Assembly (NCBI GenBank): GCA_964547105.1
Contig: CAZJLO010000027.1
Span: 1-25,863 of the forward strand
Direction of reading: 5' to 3'
DNA length: 25,863 nt
DNA from: RXOA01 sp964547105
Lineage (GTDB): Bacteria > Bipolaricaulota > Bipolaricaulia > UBA7950 > UBA9294
Of the stretch, positions 15,547-23,549 are shown in pieces. How positions within the stretch are numbered: the first letter of the stretch is position 1; each line of letters starts with the position of its first letter. The notes below the pieces were generated by a model that was not told the DNA's origin, searched no databases, and saw nothing but the letters and a program-made list of their open reading frames with translations. Position numbers and translations under genes: made by a program.

Positions 15547-17346
15547 ATGATTGCTTCGTCAGCTGATGATGCTTCCGGCCATGTCAACAGATCCATGATC
15601 GACAATCTTCCTCGCTGTGGCTCACCTGTCAGCGCTTCCCGGCCGGTCGAGCTTTGTCCCGGGCAGCGGCTCACGATTCAGGATGTCGTCGCGGTCGCCC
15701 GCGGAGACGGATATGGCAAGTACGCGCAGGTGGCGCTCTGCGGGGATTGGGACGATCGTTGCCGCGCCAGCCATGCCCACATCGCGGCCGCCGTCCAGGA
15801 GGCGCGAGCCGTCCTCACATCCTTGCCGGAAGACGCGACCGAAGAGCAGATTGTCGACGCGATCGAGACGCGAACGGGCAAGCGCCTCGCGAGCAAGCTA
15901 CCGCTGTTCATCTACGGGGTAACCACCGGGTTCGGCGCCAACCGCGACCGGCTGCTATCCGATCCCAAAGACGTTTCACGAATGCAGGTGAACATCCTTC
16001 GCAGCCACGCCGCCGGCACCGGGGATTTGGCGCCGATTGAAGTGGTCCGTGCGATGCTCCTGCTACGCGCCCGGGCGTTCGTGGAAGGGTATTCCGGCGT
16101 GCGGCCGGAGATCGTGCGGCTACTGGTCGACATGCTTAACCAGCACGTGCATCCGGTCATCCCCGAGCAGGGATCAGTCGGAGCATCTGGAGATCTCTGC
16201 CCGCTTGCCCATCTGGGGCTGGTGTTGATCGGAGAAGGCAAAGCCTGGATCGGAACCCCACCCCGGGGAGAGGACCCAATCGGCGGCGCACAGGCACTCG
16301 CTTCGACGGGCCTTGCTCCGCTCGACCACCTCGAAGCCAAAGAGGGGCTCGCTCTGACTAACGGAACGAACCTTTCCACGGCGTTCGCCGTGTTCGCCGC
16401 CTGCGACGCCCATGTGTTGTTGGGGACGGCCAACCTCTGCGGATCGATGTCCCTCCAGGCAATGGGCGGATTCACCCGTGCGCTCGACCCTCGCGTCCAT
16501 CAAGCGCGCTCCAACAAGCCGCAGGAACAAGCTGCACACCAAGTTTCCACGTTCCTCAAGGGAAGCGAACTTGTCAACAAAGCTCACGACGTCCAGGACT
16601 GCTACTCGCTACGCTGCATCCCTCAAGTGCACGGCGCTGCGCTGCGGGCGATCAACCACGTATGGGCGATTCTTTCCGACGAGATCAACGCCGTCACCGA
16701 CAACCCGCTGTTCTTTGTCGATGATGGCGAGCCGGCGTTTCCTGAGGATCCCACGGTGTGTCTGTGGAACGCCTACGCCGCAGGCAACTTCCACGCCGAG
16801 CCGGTGGCGCTAGCCTGCGACTACCTGAAGCTCGCCGTCGCCGAACTGGGAAGCATCTCCGAGCGGCGGACCCAGCTGCTCCTCGATCCGCATCACAACC
16901 GCGGGTTGCCCGCTCACCTCTCCGCTGGCGAACCGGGGCTCCATTCCGGGCTGATGCTCGCACAATACACCGCCGCGGCGCTGGTCAGCGAGAACAAGGT
17001 GCTTGCTCACCCGGCGTGCGTAGATTCGATCCCCACGTCGAGCAATTCCGAAGATCACGTATCGATGGCACCGATCGCCGCCCGTCATGCACGGCGGATG
17101 ATCGGGAACGTCCAGACAGTGCTTGCGATCGAGCTTCTGTGCAACTTGCAGGCGCTCGACCTGCGGACGGGAAACGATACAGGCAAGCTCAGCAAGTCCG
17201 CCGCCGCCGTTCACACGCTGGTACGCAACGCGGGAATCCCGTTGATCACCGAAGATTGCACGCTGTCCGATCTGATCGAGACAATCCGTCAACTCGTGTC
17301 CGCCGGGACTGTCCTGCAGGAGGCGACTGACACTCGATCCAGCTAG
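15547..17346 (+). CDS. hutH: Histidine ammonia-lyase, extended form
   Basis: A 599-residue MIO-type ammonia-lyase predicted to convert histidine to urocanate. The MIO-forming Ala-Ser-Gly is at 213-215 in GSVGASGDLCPLAHLGL. Active-site candidates are Tyr123 (YGVTTGFG), His154 (SHAAGTGD), Asn272 (NGTN), Gln350, Tyr353 and Arg356 (VQDCYSLRC), and Glu502 in SEDHVSM, which is the histidine-selective glutamate rather than the phenylalanine-type residue. Compared with the usual 500-510 residues, it has an extra 30 or so residues at the N-terminus and an insertion before YGVTTGFG. The commonly seen RPHPGQ is replaced by SNKPQEQ. The ATG at 15547 has AGGAGA 4 nt upstream. No other hut gene is present. 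Confidence 0.88.
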   Translation: MIASSADDASGHVNRSMIDNLPRCGSPVSASRPVELCPGQRLTIQDVVAVARGDGYGKYAQVALCGDWDDRCRASHAHIAAAVQEARAVLTSLPEDATEEQIVDAIETRTGKRLASKLPLFIYGVTTGFGANRDRLLSDPKDVSRMQVNILRSHAAGTGDLAPIEVVRAMLLLRARAFVEGYSGVRPEIVRLLVDMLNQHVHPVIPEQGSVGASGDLCPLAHLGLVLIGEGKAWIGTPPRGEDPIGGAQALASTGLAPLDHLEAKEGLALTNGTNLSTAFAVFAACDAHVLLGTANLCGSMSLQAMGGFTRALDPRVHQARSNKPQEQAAHQVSTFLKGSELVNKAHDVQDCYSLRCIPQVHGAALRAINHVWAILSDEINAVTDNPLFFVDDGEPAFPEDPTVCLWNAYAAGNFHAEPVALACDYLKLAVAELGSISERRTQLLLDPHHNRGLPAHLSAGEPGLHSGLMLAQYTAAALVSENKVLAHPACVDSIPTSSNSEDHVSMAPIAARHARRMIGNVQTVLAIELLCNLQALDLRTGNDTGKLSKSAAAVHTLVRNAGIPLITEDCTLSDLIETIRQLVSAGTVLQEATDTRSS

Positions 17347-17368
17347 TGGCAACGATCGACGAATCCAA

Positions 17369-17397
17369 TTGACAACCGAGAACCCCGTGGCTACCAT
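17369..17397 (+). promoter_or_regulatory. Promoter of tRNA-His
   Basis: TTGACA at 17369-17374, an exact 17-bp spacer and TACCAT at 17392-17397 give a start site about 6 nt before the mature 5' end of the tRNA. The -10 is identical to that of rpsI. Confidence 0.7.
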
Positions 17398-17409
17398 CAC
17401 GTCGAACGT

Positions 17410-17487
17410 GCCGGGGTAGCTCAGCTTGGTTAGAGCGCTTGGCTGTGGACCAAGAGGTCATGGGTTCGAGTCCCGTCCCCGGTGCCA
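17410..17487 (+). tRNA. tRNA-His (anticodon GTG) with G73 and no G-1
   Basis: A full cloverleaf with encoded CCA (78 nt). Acceptor GCCGGGG pairs with CCCCGGT, with one G-T wobble at 1-72. The D arm is GCTC/GAGC, the anticodon arm CTTGG/CCAAG with loop CTGTGGA (anticodon GTG), the variable loop AGGTC and the T arm ATGGG/CCCGT. The discriminator is G and the base before the 5' end is T. Standard bacterial tRNA-His has an additional encoded G-1 opposite C73, so this tRNA lacks the main identity pair. It has its own promoter, is followed by a strong terminator, and lies directly after hutH. Confidence 0.93.
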
Positions 17488-17502
17488 ATCGTTCGAAACA
17501 CG

Positions 17503-17530
17503 CCCTTCGGCCACAAGGTCGAAGGGTTTT
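17503..17530 (+). terminator. Intrinsic terminator of tRNA-His
   Basis: The 10-bp stem CCCTTCGGCC/GGTCGAAGGG has an ACAA tetraloop and one wobble, followed by TTTTCTAT. It lies 16 bp after the CCA end. Confidence 0.85.
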
Positions 17531-17782
17531 CTATAGACAGGCTCTACCTTGTTCGTGAATTGGGGGGGCACATCGCATTCCGGCGCCGCACAGGCGATCA
17601 GGATCTAGGCTGGATGTTTTGCCCGATTGCTCACCTCGCATGGCTGCTTGATCTCCCGCATCCGAAGATCAGGCAAACATGCCAGCAAGCTTCCACCAGC
17701 ATTTCATGCTGGATACCTGCTCTATCTCTGAACTAGACCTCGGCGCGTGAGACACGTTCGGATCGGATGCACTGTGCGACCA

Positions 17783-18742
17783 TCACATGGCGCTGTTGTG
17801 AGACGTCTTCTCATTCCCGGACGGAGGCTGCGTGCGGAGGGCGTCTTTCCCTTCCTCCGTTTGGCGGAAGACCCGCGAAGTCTTGTAGGCGAAGTCGACT
17901 GCCGGCTCAGCAGCGAATGCCTCCAGAATCGCTTCGCTCACGGCTTCGGACGTCTTTCTCCTCGACCTGGCTTCACAAATGTAGCGAGCCGTCAATTCGA
18001 TGCCGTCGCTCGAGATGTGAGTGTAGACAACAGGATGGACGTTTGCGGAATGGATCAGGAACTTTCTTGACGCTTCCCGGATGAAACGGGCAGCTTCGTC
18101 CGTCACCGATTCCACTCGCTTCTTCAGGATCTCCTCGATCATCCGCTTCGCCCGGCGCCAGTCGGACTCAAACGTAACGATAATCGGAATTTCGTTCCAA
18201 ACGTAGTTGAATCCCTGCGTAATGTTCACGAGCGGCTCCACGAAGACCTTCCCGTTCGGCACGTGAACGATCCGCCCGGTGATCTGCTCTCCGGACTCCG
18301 GCGGCGTAACCTCGAGTACGGAGAATGTCGACACGCCAATGTCGATCACGTCGCCGGCAAGCGATCCGATCTGGATTCGGTCGCCAATGGTGAATGGACG
18401 TCGCCAACCGATAAACGCCCACCCGAACCAGTTGACGATCGGATCTCTCAACGCCACGGCAATTCCCGCCGACAGAAGCCCGAAGTAGGTCACCAGCGAT
18501 TGAATCCCTTCGAGCCAAACCCTACCCACGAGAATGATCCCGACAATCGAAACCGAGTACGTTGCGATCTTCCTCCAGCGATAGCGGACCCGCGGATCGG
18601 CCGCTCTCCGGTTCATCACCGCGAGAAACGCCCAGCGGATCAACCACAGGGCGACGACAATCCCCGCCGTAAGCAGCAAATTGCTGATCGTTTGGGGATC
18701 GAAGCCGGTGACTTCGCTGAGCCAGTCAATCGCCCGTCGCAT
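17783..18742 (-). CDS. MscS-family mechanosensitive ion channel
   Basis: A 319-residue small-conductance channel homologue that would release ions under osmotic downshock. Hydrophobic helices are at about residues 17-40 and 55-78. The pore-lining third helix is in VTYFGLLSAGIAVALRDPIV, and the beta domain entry is RRPFTIGDRIQIGSLAGDVIDIG. VPNGKVFVEPLVNITQG matches the conserved middle domain, and the C-terminal alpha/beta domain follows with a polar tail. The ATG at 18742 is chosen because GGGAG lies 6-7 bases before it and the first helix starts soon after; the frame is open further upstream without support. Inner-membrane localisation is expected. Confidence 0.9.
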   Translation of the reverse strand: MRRAIDWLSEVTGFDPQTISNLLLTAGIVVALWLIRWAFLAVMNRRAADPRVRYRWRKIATYSVSIVGIILVGRVWLEGIQSLVTYFGLLSAGIAVALRDPIVNWFGWAFIGWRRPFTIGDRIQIGSLAGDVIDIGVSTFSVLEVTPPESGEQITGRIVHVPNGKVFVEPLVNITQGFNYVWNEIPIIVTFESDWRRAKRMIEEILKKRVESVTDEAARFIREASRKFLIHSANVHPVVYTHISSDGIELTARYICEARSRRKTSEAVSEAILEAFAAEPAVDFAYKTSRVFRQTEEGKDALRTQPPSGNEKTSHNSAM

Positions 18743-19482
18743 CGAGATCTCCCGTTCACCGCCGTGATGCTCCAAGATACTGCATTCAGCCCGCGCGGGC
18801 GACTGCCGCCCGCTTCCACCCTCCAAGCTACAGTCGCCGGCGTCGAACAGGGCCTTCAAACCGGAGGGCGCCGTCCTTCGCGGAGCCTTCACGGAGCAGT
18901 TCGCGAACGACGTCTCAAGCAGGGCCAAAATGCCAACGCTCTTCCGGAACCGGACAAGCGGCCTCTGGGGGCAACGCAGGGCGAAACCCGCAAACCGCTG
19001 GGCACTGGTGTCGACCGTGGATTGGTGACAATGTCACGTCGCACCTTCGTGCACGTGGATTTTTGGGCGAAGCGTAGCTCTTGTCTGCGAACACTTCGTT
19101 GTTCCCGGCAGTGAACGACGACCGATCCTAGTCGTCGGCCGAACCTCTGCCTCGTTTGGCCATCGCGAGTGATAAGGCCGATGGGCGGCCCTCCGGCACC
19201 TCTACTTCTCCTTGCCACACACACACGAGGCACCTCGTGACTGACGGCACAGGTGCAGCCAACGATTGCTGCCAGGTGGAGCCCGCCGGATTCGATTGAC
19301 AGGAACGATGTCACCTGCGCGAGACGCTCCCTGAAGCTGCATTTCGAATCGATCGACGTCCGAAGGACACGCTTGACATCCGCAGACGTCCCGAACGCCG
19401 TCGCGGCGGAACACACGGTCATACGACATCCGACCGACCTTGCTGCAAGGGGAGTGCGTCCGCTCAACCAAAGGGCTGCACA
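18743..19482. other. 740-bp gap without a supported gene
   Basis: Open frames exist on both strands but are rich in arginine, serine and cysteine and show no recognisable family, so they look like chance frames or decayed sequence. The stretch has several perfect inverted repeats: GCCCGCGCGGGC near 18790, TGACA-a-TGTCA near 19027, CGACGAC/GTCGTCG (19116-19137) and CACGAGG-CA-CCTCGTG (19224-19239). None has a T-tract typical of a terminator. Confidence 0.5.
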
Positions 19483-20430
19483 TCACCGCTTGAATCGAGG
19501 ACCCGAGACAACGAAGCTCACAAGGTGGTACCAAAGGGTGGATAGGATGGTAAGGAGTGTCCCGGATGCGGCGGCCCCCCGCGGGTAGGTCAGTCGCTCC
19601 ATGCACTGCTTGCCGGATGCGGCATCTTCATCTTCCGGGATGTAGTTGCAGCCTCGCACGATAGCCATCGGAGTCATCTCGGTCGTCTGCCCCATCACGG
19701 CGCCGGCAATGGCAGCAATCGAGTCGACAATGATATTCGCTCCCCCCGGCCGAAGGTCGCCGAATAGGTCTTCCGCAACAAGCTTTCGCTCGACGGGAGC
19801 AAGTCCCGAGAACCCGATCGCGACGTCGATCGTGCCAAGACGGCCGATCGGGGCCACTGTGTCGGTAATGATGACGGGGACACTGAAGCCTAAAGCGTCG
19901 TTCAGCGAACACCTCAGGTCGCGCGCGGTACGCCCCGGTGACTCGGGGAGCTGACTGACGTAGCCCGGCGGCGAGTTCATGATGTCGATGCCGGCCTCGT
20001 TGATGACCGTTCCGTGCATCGCCATGAAGAACTCGTATCGCTCGAGGAGAGCAAGTGCACGGTTGCGGGTTGCCGGGGCGGTGCCAAGGCGGTCTAGGGC
20101 CTGATCGCCACCACGCTTCGTGGCGATCCGCCGCATCGGCATTACACCGATGACTTTCCCGGATCTAAGCATGAGTTCCATCTTGCGTGGATCCTTGTCG
20201 AACATCCGGGCCAACCATCTTGCGCGCCGAGACGGGACAACGCTATCCAGACGAACCGTACGACCCTCGTACAGCCCGGCAATCTTGGAACTCAGACAAA
20301 ACACATCGCCGGGTTGCACGGCCAACCCACTCTCCTGAACCGTGCCGAGCACGAAGTCGCACAGTGTTTGCTGTTGTGCGTCTTCCGGCACAAGTGGACG
20401 GGAAACGCTGAGGGGGAAGACCTGAACCAT
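19483..20430 (-). CDS. CofE-like coenzyme F420:L-glutamate ligase family protein
   Basis: A 315-residue protein with the layout of CofE, the GTP-dependent enzyme that adds glutamate to F420-0. Matching blocks are LSSKIAGLYEGRTV near residue 45, GTVINEAGIDIMNSPPG in the middle, PVIITDTVAPIGRLGTIDVAIGFSGLAPV, and IIVDSIAAIAGAVMGQ. CofE usually has DTFGRPWR in the third block; here that becomes DTVAPIGRLG, so the catalytic or nucleotide residues may differ. It is about 60 residues longer than typical CofE and ends with a hydrophobic segment, LLTILSTLWYHLVSFVV. No other F420 gene is in view. The ATG at 20430 follows GAGGAG, 12 bases upstream. An unrelated glutamate ligase role is possible. Confidence 0.75.
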   Translation of the reverse strand: MVQVFPLSVSRPLVPEDAQQQTLCDFVLGTVQESGLAVQPGDVFCLSSKIAGLYEGRTVRLDSVVPSRRARWLARMFDKDPRKMELMLRSGKVIGVMPMRRIATKRGGDQALDRLGTAPATRNRALALLERYEFFMAMHGTVINEAGIDIMNSPPGYVSQLPESPGRTARDLRCSLNDALGFSVPVIITDTVAPIGRLGTIDVAIGFSGLAPVERKLVAEDLFGDLRPGGANIIVDSIAAIAGAVMGQTTEMTPMAIVRGCNYIPEDEDAASGKQCMERLTYPRGAAASGTLLTILSTLWYHLVSFVVSGPRFKR

Positions 20431-20699
20431 GGCTCGTGTTGACTCCTCTGCAGGACAACCACCGCGCATTCACACGCGAAGGGACGTCCGGCACCGGGAT
20501 TCGCAGAGTATACAATCCATGCAATGTGCACTTCCACGCTGCCAATCGCGAATCGGTCTGTGACACCCGTGTTTCGCTACTCCTGATTGCCTGCAAGCCG
20601 TTGAATCGGACCCCCGTTCTCCGTGCCGCTGGCCTTGGTGGGTCGAAACATGCTAGGCTGCTTTGCGTACACGATCATGGGAGGTGTAGCTCGCTGAAC

Positions 20700-21599
20700 G
20701 TGGTGGGAAGCAGAGCTGCTGGCCGTAGACACTTGGTGTTGACGATTGCGGCCATATCTTGTTGCATTGCCGCAAGTCTCTTGACTGGTGGTGTTGTGTC
20801 AGCTGCGTTCGCCGACGAGACCATCGCTTGGATCGAAAATCGGATTACCCTTCTTGACGCCGTGACGAGAGGATACGTTACCGCGGAATTCACGGCAACC
20901 GGGAGCATCGGCGTCGCCATCGACATGTCGATCACCTCAACGATGAACATCACCCTCGCGGTGACCATCGAGCCGGGGTTGATGTTTGAGTCCGATCTTC
21001 CTGGCGTGCAACGGTTTGTTGTGCGCTCTCCGGTGGAGTTCCATATTGCCACCAACATGGAGACATCTCGGTTCATCGAGCTTGCTCCAGAGGAGACACT
21101 CGCCGTAGAGCTGGAAGCATACTGCCTCGACGCGAGCGAACGTCTTCCGGAACAAGGTGCGAGATACCACATCCTGGGCATGGCATCCGCCCCGGTCGAG
21201 CGAGTGCTTCGCGGATCCATTCAGGAAGCCGAGCACCCAGGCGCCTGCGCGCTGCAGGCAGCTGTCTGGATTGCCCAAGAGAACTTGACCAAAGCCCAGT
21301 TCGATGCGCGCCTCGGGTCCAGGTGCTTGAGTGCCGACGCCGCCCGCGCGGTAGAACTGTGCGACCAGGCGCAGATTACGCCTGATGCCTCTTGGCTTGC
21401 ACAAATCGTTGCGTCGACGCCTGGGAGTGGCCAACAAGCGGATCTTGAACCGGACGTCGGAACGCCACCCGACACAGACGCCGAGCCGGACGCCGCAAGC
21501 ATCACAGAGAAGCCATCCTCAAGTGCCGCCGAATGGCTCCTGCTCGGCGGGCTGATCAGCTTCGCAGTGATCCTTGTGAAGCTCCTGGAGGGCTTCTAG
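20700..21599 (+). CDS. Exported, C-terminally membrane-anchored protein of unknown function
   Basis: Not recognised. The frame encodes about 299 residues from the GTG at 20700 (or the next GTG at 20703), with GGGAGG at 20679-20684 upstream. The spacing is long, so the start is uncertain; the frame is open upstream to 20436 but that part looks non-coding. It shows a signal peptide (GRRH, then VLTIAAISCCIAASLLTGGVV and a predicted cleavage after SAAFA), a beta-rich middle with repeated threonine/isoleucine strands, and an acidic proline-rich linker (DLEPDVGTPPDTDAEPD). A final helix WLLLGGLISFAVILVKLL then acts as an anchor. This is the layout of an envelope protein held by its C-terminus. A terminator-like hairpin overlaps the stop. 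Confidence 0.6.
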   Translation: MVGSRAAGRRHLVLTIAAISCCIAASLLTGGVVSAAFADETIAWIENRITLLDAVTRGYVTAEFTATGSIGVAIDMSITSTMNITLAVTIEPGLMFESDLPGVQRFVVRSPVEFHIATNMETSRFIELAPEETLAVELEAYCLDASERLPEQGARYHILGMASAPVERVLRGSIQEAEHPGACALQAAVWIAQENLTKAQFDARLGSRCLSADAARAVELCDQAQITPDASWLAQIVASTPGSGQQADLEPDVGTPPDTDAEPDAASITEKPSSSAAEWLLLGGLISFAVILVKLLEGF

Positions 21600-21619
21600 G
21601 CCTTAAGCCCTTCTTCTCC
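21590..21619 (+). terminator. Terminator-like hairpin after the anchored protein gene
   Basis: GGGCTT (21590-21595) pairs with AAGCCC (21605-21610) around a 9-nt loop, followed by TTCTTCTCC. The stem includes the last codons and stop of the upstream gene. Confidence 0.5.
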
Positions 21620-22193
21620 ATGTGTCCAGTTCAGCAGCGCCGGTCCTCCAACAGACATTTCAGGGCAACGCAGCGGCTCTGGCGATGGACGTTCCCTGTG
21701 GGACGCGGCTCCCCCCGTGTGGCGCGGGGGAGCTGGAACTCAGCTGTCACATAGGTTCCAGAGCTCGGGCTCGAGTCTTGTCGGCGCAGACGGCACGTGG
21801 ACGATCAAAACCGTCGCCGCCCCGTTGCGTGGCATGAAGCGGGGAAGCGCAAGACCGTCGAAATCCACGACCTTGCCGGATCGCCTTGGCTGGAGCTTCC
21901 GTCTGGCGATCGGAATCGTGAGATTTGCAGGGAGAGGCAGACGCCTTCGTTTAGGTGATGTCCAGTTCCTGTCTGAAGAAGGTGGTGTTGGCAGTCTTGT
22001 GGGGAGACGCCATACGCGGCGCTGCGCCGATCCGTTCCATCGCTCGTTCGCCTGCAATCGGATAAGCGCTCGCTGCTCTTCCGACCACATCAGTCTGGCA
22101 ATCTGGGAAGGTCCACCGGTACCGGTTGAGGTTTCCTGGAAGCAATGAAACACCTGTACACTGCCATATCCGAGACACAAAGGAGACAGGTTC
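21600..22193. other. 594-bp gap without a supported gene
   Basis: Frames of up to about 170 codons occur on both strands but overlap each other and lack recognisable motifs or ribosome sites. An 8-bp GC hairpin (GCTCCCCC at 21708-21715 with GGGGGAGC at 21726-21733) and the 12-bp palindrome ACCGGTACCGGT (22117-22128) are the only structures I can defend. The palindrome is about 65 bp upstream of the flavodoxin-like gene. Confidence 0.5.
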
Positions 22194-22745
22194 GTGAAAA
22201 TCCTGGTCGCATACTTCAGCGAAACAGGCAACACAAAGAAGGTAGCTGAGTCGATCGGCAAGGAAGCCGAAACTCAGCGCAACGAGGTGGTCGTCGCATC
22301 AATTGGCGGCATTGACGTGAATGAGCTTCCCGGCTTTGATGTTGTCTTCCTCGGGTCGACTTGCCACTCATCGGACATCGCGGCCCCGGTGAAGAAGTGG
22401 TTGGATCGCATCCCCGCAGGAGCGACTCTGCAACTTGCAGGATTCGTCACCCATTCAACGACCATGCCGGAGGGCGCTGCCTGGAAGAAGCAGATGTACG
22501 AGCGTTGGGCCGGAAGATGCCTCGGCTCGTTCGAACACCTCTGTGCAAACAAGGGGTTCGGGTTCCTCGGGTTCTTCCATTGCCAGGGGGCTCCTTCACC
22601 CGAGATTGAAACGTTCATCCGCAACAGCATCATCCCGGACGAAACGCAGTGGACAGAGTACATCGAGGAGGTACGTCAACACCCCACAACAGCGGACATA
22701 GAGGCAGCGAAGTCCTTTGCGCGGGAGATGCTGGCGAAGTGGTAA
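22194..22745 (+). CDS. Flavodoxin-like family protein
   Basis: A 183-residue protein with a flavodoxin fold. The FMN phosphate loop is SETGNTKKVAES at about residues 9-20 after the first strand MKILVAYF. GFDVVFLGSTCHSSDIAAPVKKWLD matches the second flavin loop region, and the later CANKGFGFLGFFHCQGAPSP is typical of the larger flavodoxin-family proteins that act in electron transfer or quinone reduction. The GTG at 22194 has AAAGGAGA seven bases upstream. The redox partner is unknown. The acetyltransferase gene follows after a 197-bp gap holding an inverted repeat, so a shared transcript is possible but not shown. Confidence 0.9.
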   Translation: MKILVAYFSETGNTKKVAESIGKEAETQRNEVVVASIGGIDVNELPGFDVVFLGSTCHSSDIAAPVKKWLDRIPAGATLQLAGFVTHSTTMPEGAAWKKQMYERWAGRCLGSFEHLCANKGFGFLGFFHCQGAPSPEIETFIRNSIIPDETQWTEYIEEVRQHPTTADIEAAKSFAREMLAKW

Positions 22746-22770
22746 GAGAGAGAAAATACGGTGAACCGCG

Positions 22771-22832
22771 GTCATGCGAGCCGGAGACGGAGACCGATGC
22801 CACTTCCCGGTTCGTGGTTGCGCTCGCATGAC
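22771..22832. other. 11-bp perfect inverted repeat between two genes
   Basis: GTCATGCGAGC (22771-22781) and GCTCGCATGAC (22822-22832) are exact reverse complements 40 bp apart. They lie between the flavodoxin and acetyltransferase genes. They could form a long-loop RNA stem or mark a regulator site; no T-tract follows. Confidence 0.6.
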
Positions 22833-22942
22833 GGAAGAGGATATGCGGTATGGGGAACGCCTATCATTGAGTGCCGCCACATGCCAAGGACATCCCAACG
22901 AGCACGGCCGTCGGCAAACCACCGGCGAGCCAAGGGAGAAAG

Positions 22943-23362
22943 ATGGGAAGCAATCCAGACCATGCAATCACTTACAGGATCGAGCCGCCTGTTCCTGACG
23001 ACAAGCTCAACGAGCTGTTCGCCACGGCGTGGGATCCCTATGTGGAACATTCCTTCGCTCCGGCACTGGACAGAAGCCTGACGTATGTGTGCGCTTTTGC
23101 CGGACCGGAGCTCATCGGCTTCGTCAACGTCGCATGGGACGGCGATATTCATGCGTTCATTTTGGATACGACTGTACGGCAGTCGTTCCAGCGCAGAGGG
23201 ATCGGGACGCAGTTGATCCGTAAGGCGGCTGAAACCGCCACCGCACGAGGAATCGAGTGGCTCCACGTAGACTACGACTCTCATCTGGATGGTTTCTACC
23301 GTGGATGCGGATTCCGGGCCACGCCTGCTGGCGTGATCAACCTCAAAGAAAGGCCTGACTAA
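22943..23362 (+). CDS. GNAT-family N-acetyltransferase
   Basis: A 139-residue acetyltransferase expected to move acetyl from acetyl-CoA to an amine. The acetyl-CoA loop is in motif A: LDTTVRQSFQRRGIGTQLIRK, with QRRGIGT as the Q/RxxGxG element. The preceding strand is LIGFVNVAWDGDIHAFI. The C-terminal strand WLHVDYDSHLDGFYRGCGF has the motif B tyrosine-type layout FYRGCGF. The ATG at 22943 is used because AAGGGAGAA lies directly before it and the family domain starts soon after. The frame is open to 22871 but that would add residues with no domain support. The substrate cannot be inferred. Confidence 0.9.
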   Translation: MGSNPDHAITYRIEPPVPDDKLNELFATAWDPYVEHSFAPALDRSLTYVCAFAGPELIGFVNVAWDGDIHAFILDTTVRQSFQRRGIGTQLIRKAAETATARGIEWLHVDYDSHLDGFYRGCGFRATPAGVINLKERPD

Positions 23363-23367
23363 ACAAG

Positions 23368-23397
23368 GCACAAACCCACGGTGTTCGCCCTTTGTGC
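23368..23397 (+). terminator. Weak hairpin after the acetyltransferase gene
   Basis: GCACAAA and TTTGTGC form a 7-bp stem with a 16-nt loop five bases after the stop. No T-run follows, so it is only a possible terminator. Confidence 0.35.
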
Positions 23398-23549
23398 TGC
23401 CCGCAAACGAGTGGCATCGCCGTGTAATATCTGACCGGCTTTCGCTCGGTGGTCGCGCAAAGTACCTACGCTCCCTTGATTGTCGCGATGCCTAAGGATC
23501 CGTAGGCGTTGCATGATGCTCTCCGGTCAAGCTGTGCCCGCAGAGTGAA

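Noticed and set aside
18889..19606. Two overlapping minus-strand open frames as genes
   Set aside because: They overlap each other and the end of the CofE-like gene, have unusual composition (many Arg, Cys, Ser) and no recognisable motif or ribosome site.
21717..22261. Large frames on both strands between the anchored protein and the flavodoxin gene
   Set aside because: They oppose each other, lack motifs and ribosome sites, and one runs into the flavodoxin start.
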